From assembly GCA_013813765.1 (NCBI GenBank), contig JACCRC010000320.1, positions 1 to 55,290 of the forward strand: a stretch of 55,290 nucleotides of DNA, given 5' to 3'. Origin of the DNA: Deltaproteobacteria bacterium. GTDB lineage: Bacteria; Myxococcota_A; Polyangia; Haliangiales; Haliangiaceae. The translations under genes and the position numbers were made by a program. Of the stretch, positions 53,801 through 55,290 are shown piece by piece. How positions within the stretch are numbered: the stretch's first letter is position 1; each line of letters opens with the position of its first letter. Below the pieces are notes generated by a model. That model was not told the DNA's origin and ran no database searches. It worked only from the letters and a program-made list of their open reading frames with translations.

Positions 53801-55168
53801 TCACCAGCCGAGCGTGGCCATCGCGCCGAACTGGATCACGTTGCCGCTGTACGAGTAGTGCTTCTCGGGCACCTCGTCGCCGGGCGTCGCCGTGTGGTCC
53901 ACGCGCTGTTCCATCATGTGATCGAGGCGCACGAACACGTCGGCCTTGAACGTCACGTCGGGCAGCTTGTAGCGCCACCAGCGGCGGGGCGTCGCGGACT
54001 TCTCCGTCGAGCCCGCGCTCCACGAGAAGCCGGTGCTCGCGGTCGCGACCGGACCGTCGAGGAGGTTCACGTTCGAGTCCTCGGCGCTGTTCACCGCCGC
54101 CGTGCGGTAGCCGAGACCACCGCGGAACGAGACGGGACCGGAGCGCAGCTCGCCACCGACACGGTAGGCAAAGTTGTTCTTCCAGCCGGAGCGGATCGGC
54201 CGCGGAAAGATCAGCGCACCGGACGCGCCCTCCGGATCGAGCGAGTACATGTTGAGGAACGGGTAGCTCGAGCCTCTCGAGCGCAGCTCGCCCCAGCGGT
54301 AGTAGGTGACGTCGGCGGCGATCGTGAAGTTCCGCGCGGGCTCACCACTCGCACCGAGGGAGAACTGCCGCGGCGAGAACCAGCTGAGCGAGTCGACGTG
54401 CACGGGCACCGGAATCTCGACGATCAGCTTCGCGGTGATGAGCGCGTCGACATCGAGGTCGTGATAGAGCGCACCGCGATACGCCGCGCCGATGCGGAAC
54501 CTCGGCGACGGCGACCACAGCACGCCGAACCGCGGGCCAATGATGGCGCCCATGCTGACGCCGAGGCCGAAGCCGACGGGCCGGTAGCCGGAGGCCTCGG
54601 ACGGATCGGGCTCGAGGATCGGGAAGTCCGCGTTCAGCGGCAGCTCGGTCTGAAATAGAACTGCGAAGCCGGCGCCGATCGACAGCGTGCGGGTCGCGCG
54701 CCACGAGAGGCCGAGCGCCAGTGAGACCTGCTCGTTGTTCTCGCCGTAGAGCGCGAAGTTCGGCTGCTGGTTCGCCGTTTGCTGATCGAGCGAGATCGCG
54801 CCGGGAACGCCGAGGTTCAGCAGGAAGCCGAGCGAGAGCTCGAACGGCAGCTGCATGCACGCACCGAGCGTGAACCTGGTCTGGTTGCGCACACGCTTCG
54901 GTGCGAGCGGCTCCTGGCCGGGCGCGGGCGCGTCGTCGGTGAACGACAGCGAGTGCTGGATCCGGCTGACATCGAGCGCGACGAGGCTCGTCGGACAGTG
55001 CGCGAGGTTGGCCGGGTTGTAATGAGCGCCGGAGTAGTCACCGGGCAGGGCGGTACCGGCGCCGCCCATCGCGATCGTGCGCGGCGAGACGCCGTACACG
55101 TCGTCGGGTGTGTTCGCGTGCGCGAGCGCAGGCGCGAGCGCGAGGAGCAAGAGAGCGCGGGGCAGCAC
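53801..55168 (-). CDS. FadL/OmpP1-family outer-membrane porin
   Basis: This gene encodes 455 residues. The signal peptide (VLPRALLLLALAPALAHA, read from GTG 55168) is followed by NTPDDVYGVSPRTIAMGGAG and YSGAHYNPANLAH, the hallmark N-terminal hatch of FadL-like transporters (GARAxAMGGA and NPA). Regular beta-strand pairs continue to GNVIQFGAMATLGW, with a C-terminal aromatic as expected for an outer-membrane barrel. The family takes up fatty acids or other hydrophobic compounds. No fatty acid genes are next to it. The end of another gene on the same strand lies 5 bases upstream of its start, so it may be the second gene of an operon. Confidence 0.88.
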   Translation of the reverse strand: MLPRALLLLALAPALAHANTPDDVYGVSPRTIAMGGAGTALPGDYSGAHYNPANLAHCPTSLVALDVSRIQHSLSFTDDAPAPGQEPLAPKRVRNQTRFTLGACMQLPFELSLGFLLNLGVPGAISLDQQTANQQPNFALYGENNEQVSLALGLSWRATRTLSIGAGFAVLFQTELPLNADFPILEPDPSEASGYRPVGFGLGVSMGAIIGPRFGVLWSPSPRFRIGAAYRGALYHDLDVDALITAKLIVEIPVPVHVDSLSWFSPRQFSLGASGEPARNFTIAADVTYYRWGELRSRGSSYPFLNMYSLDPEGASGALIFPRPIRSGWKNNFAYRVGGELRSGPVSFRGGLGYRTAAVNSAEDSNVNLLDGPVATASTGFSWSAGSTEKSATPRRWWRYKLPDVTFKADVFVRLDHMMEQRVDHTATPGDEVPEKHYSYSGNVIQFGAMATLGW

Positions 55169-55173
55169 GATGA

Positions 55174-55290
55174 CTAGCGGGGACCGAGTGTACCGACGAG
55201 CTTCCAGATCGACGTGATTCCGTGCACGTCATCGAGCAGGAATTCGCTGAGCGACGTCACGGTGTACTCGAGCACGGGCACCGTGATCAG
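55174..55290 (-). CDS. C-terminal fragment of an unrecognised protein at the window edge
   Basis: The minus-strand frame entering at 55290 is open for 38 codons and ends TAG (55176-55174). Its tail reads TSLSEFLLDDVHGITSIWK and ends LVGTLGPR. Codon use is like that of neighbouring genes. The spacing of 5 bases to the FadL-like start suggests a common operon. The rest of the gene lies outside the window. Confidence 0.5.
   Translation of the reverse strand: MITVPVLEYTVTSLSEFLLDDVHGITSIWKLVGTLGPR

Overview
The window is high-GC DNA that reads like a member of the Myxococcota (Deltaproteobacteria in the older sense), possibly a Kofleriaceae/Polyangia-type bacterium. The reasons are the density of secreted lipoproteins with Asp/Ala/Pro-rich linkers after the lipobox, a Hanks-type kinase with an HRDVTPSN loop and a PEGA tail, a DHCR24-like sterol-reductase homologue, frequent GTG starts and strong C/G codon bias. 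This placement is an inference from style, because no rRNA or single-copy marker is present. I saw no tRNA, rRNA, CRISPR array, insertion sequence or prophage.

Layout. 1-5.98 kb: accessory genes (small membrane protein, seven-repeat FG-GAP-like lipoprotein, half-size CBS protein, MYG1-family protein, an S1/P1-nuclease/phospholipase-C-like secreted protein with a barrel-like tail, a small lipoprotein coupled to a ferritin-like protein). 6-13.5 kb: signalling and cell-surface genes (stand-alone receiver, Kazal lipoprotein, cysteine-cluster protein, Ser/Thr kinase, RIO-like kinase with a disordered tail, GMC oxidoreductase, HemJ/CopD-like membrane protein). 13.5-22.3 kb: a broken phytanoyl-CoA dioxygenase, two secreted unknowns, a methyltransferase next to a 1055-aa AAA ATPase, an AhpD-like protein and an exo/endonuclease/phosphatase lipoprotein.

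22.3-34.4 kb on the minus strand is the core of the window: one compact operon for all three branched-chain amino acids, in the order leader peptide, ilvD, an ilvC-like pseudoenzyme, ilvB, ilvN, ilvC, leuA, leuC, leuD, cimA, leuB. Most junctions overlap. CimA makes the isoleucine precursor from pyruvate, so LeuCDB serve two pathways. The upstream leader encodes a 46-aa peptide rich in Val/Leu/Ile, read through codons that are rare in this DNA, followed by a strong intrinsic terminator. This is a classical attenuation layout. The gene between ilvD and ilvB aligns along its length with the N-terminal half of KARI but has lost the catalytic and metal-binding residues. I consider it the most novel protein here.

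34.4-55.3 kb is accessory again: a cytochrome-P460-like gene without a start, several lipoproteins, a DUF4394 protein, a DHCR24-like FAD oxidoreductase, a degenerate receiver, a GEMM-I (c-di-GMP-I type) riboswitch ahead of a pectinacetylesterase lipoprotein, an intradiol dioxygenase, an unusual fusion ending in an inositol-monophosphatase domain, an M3 peptidase, a protein built of three copies of an uncharacterised module, a dienelactone hydrolase, a GH5-like glycosidase, a carbohydrate-binding-like lipoprotein and a FadL-type porin. The ends of the window cut one gene on each side.
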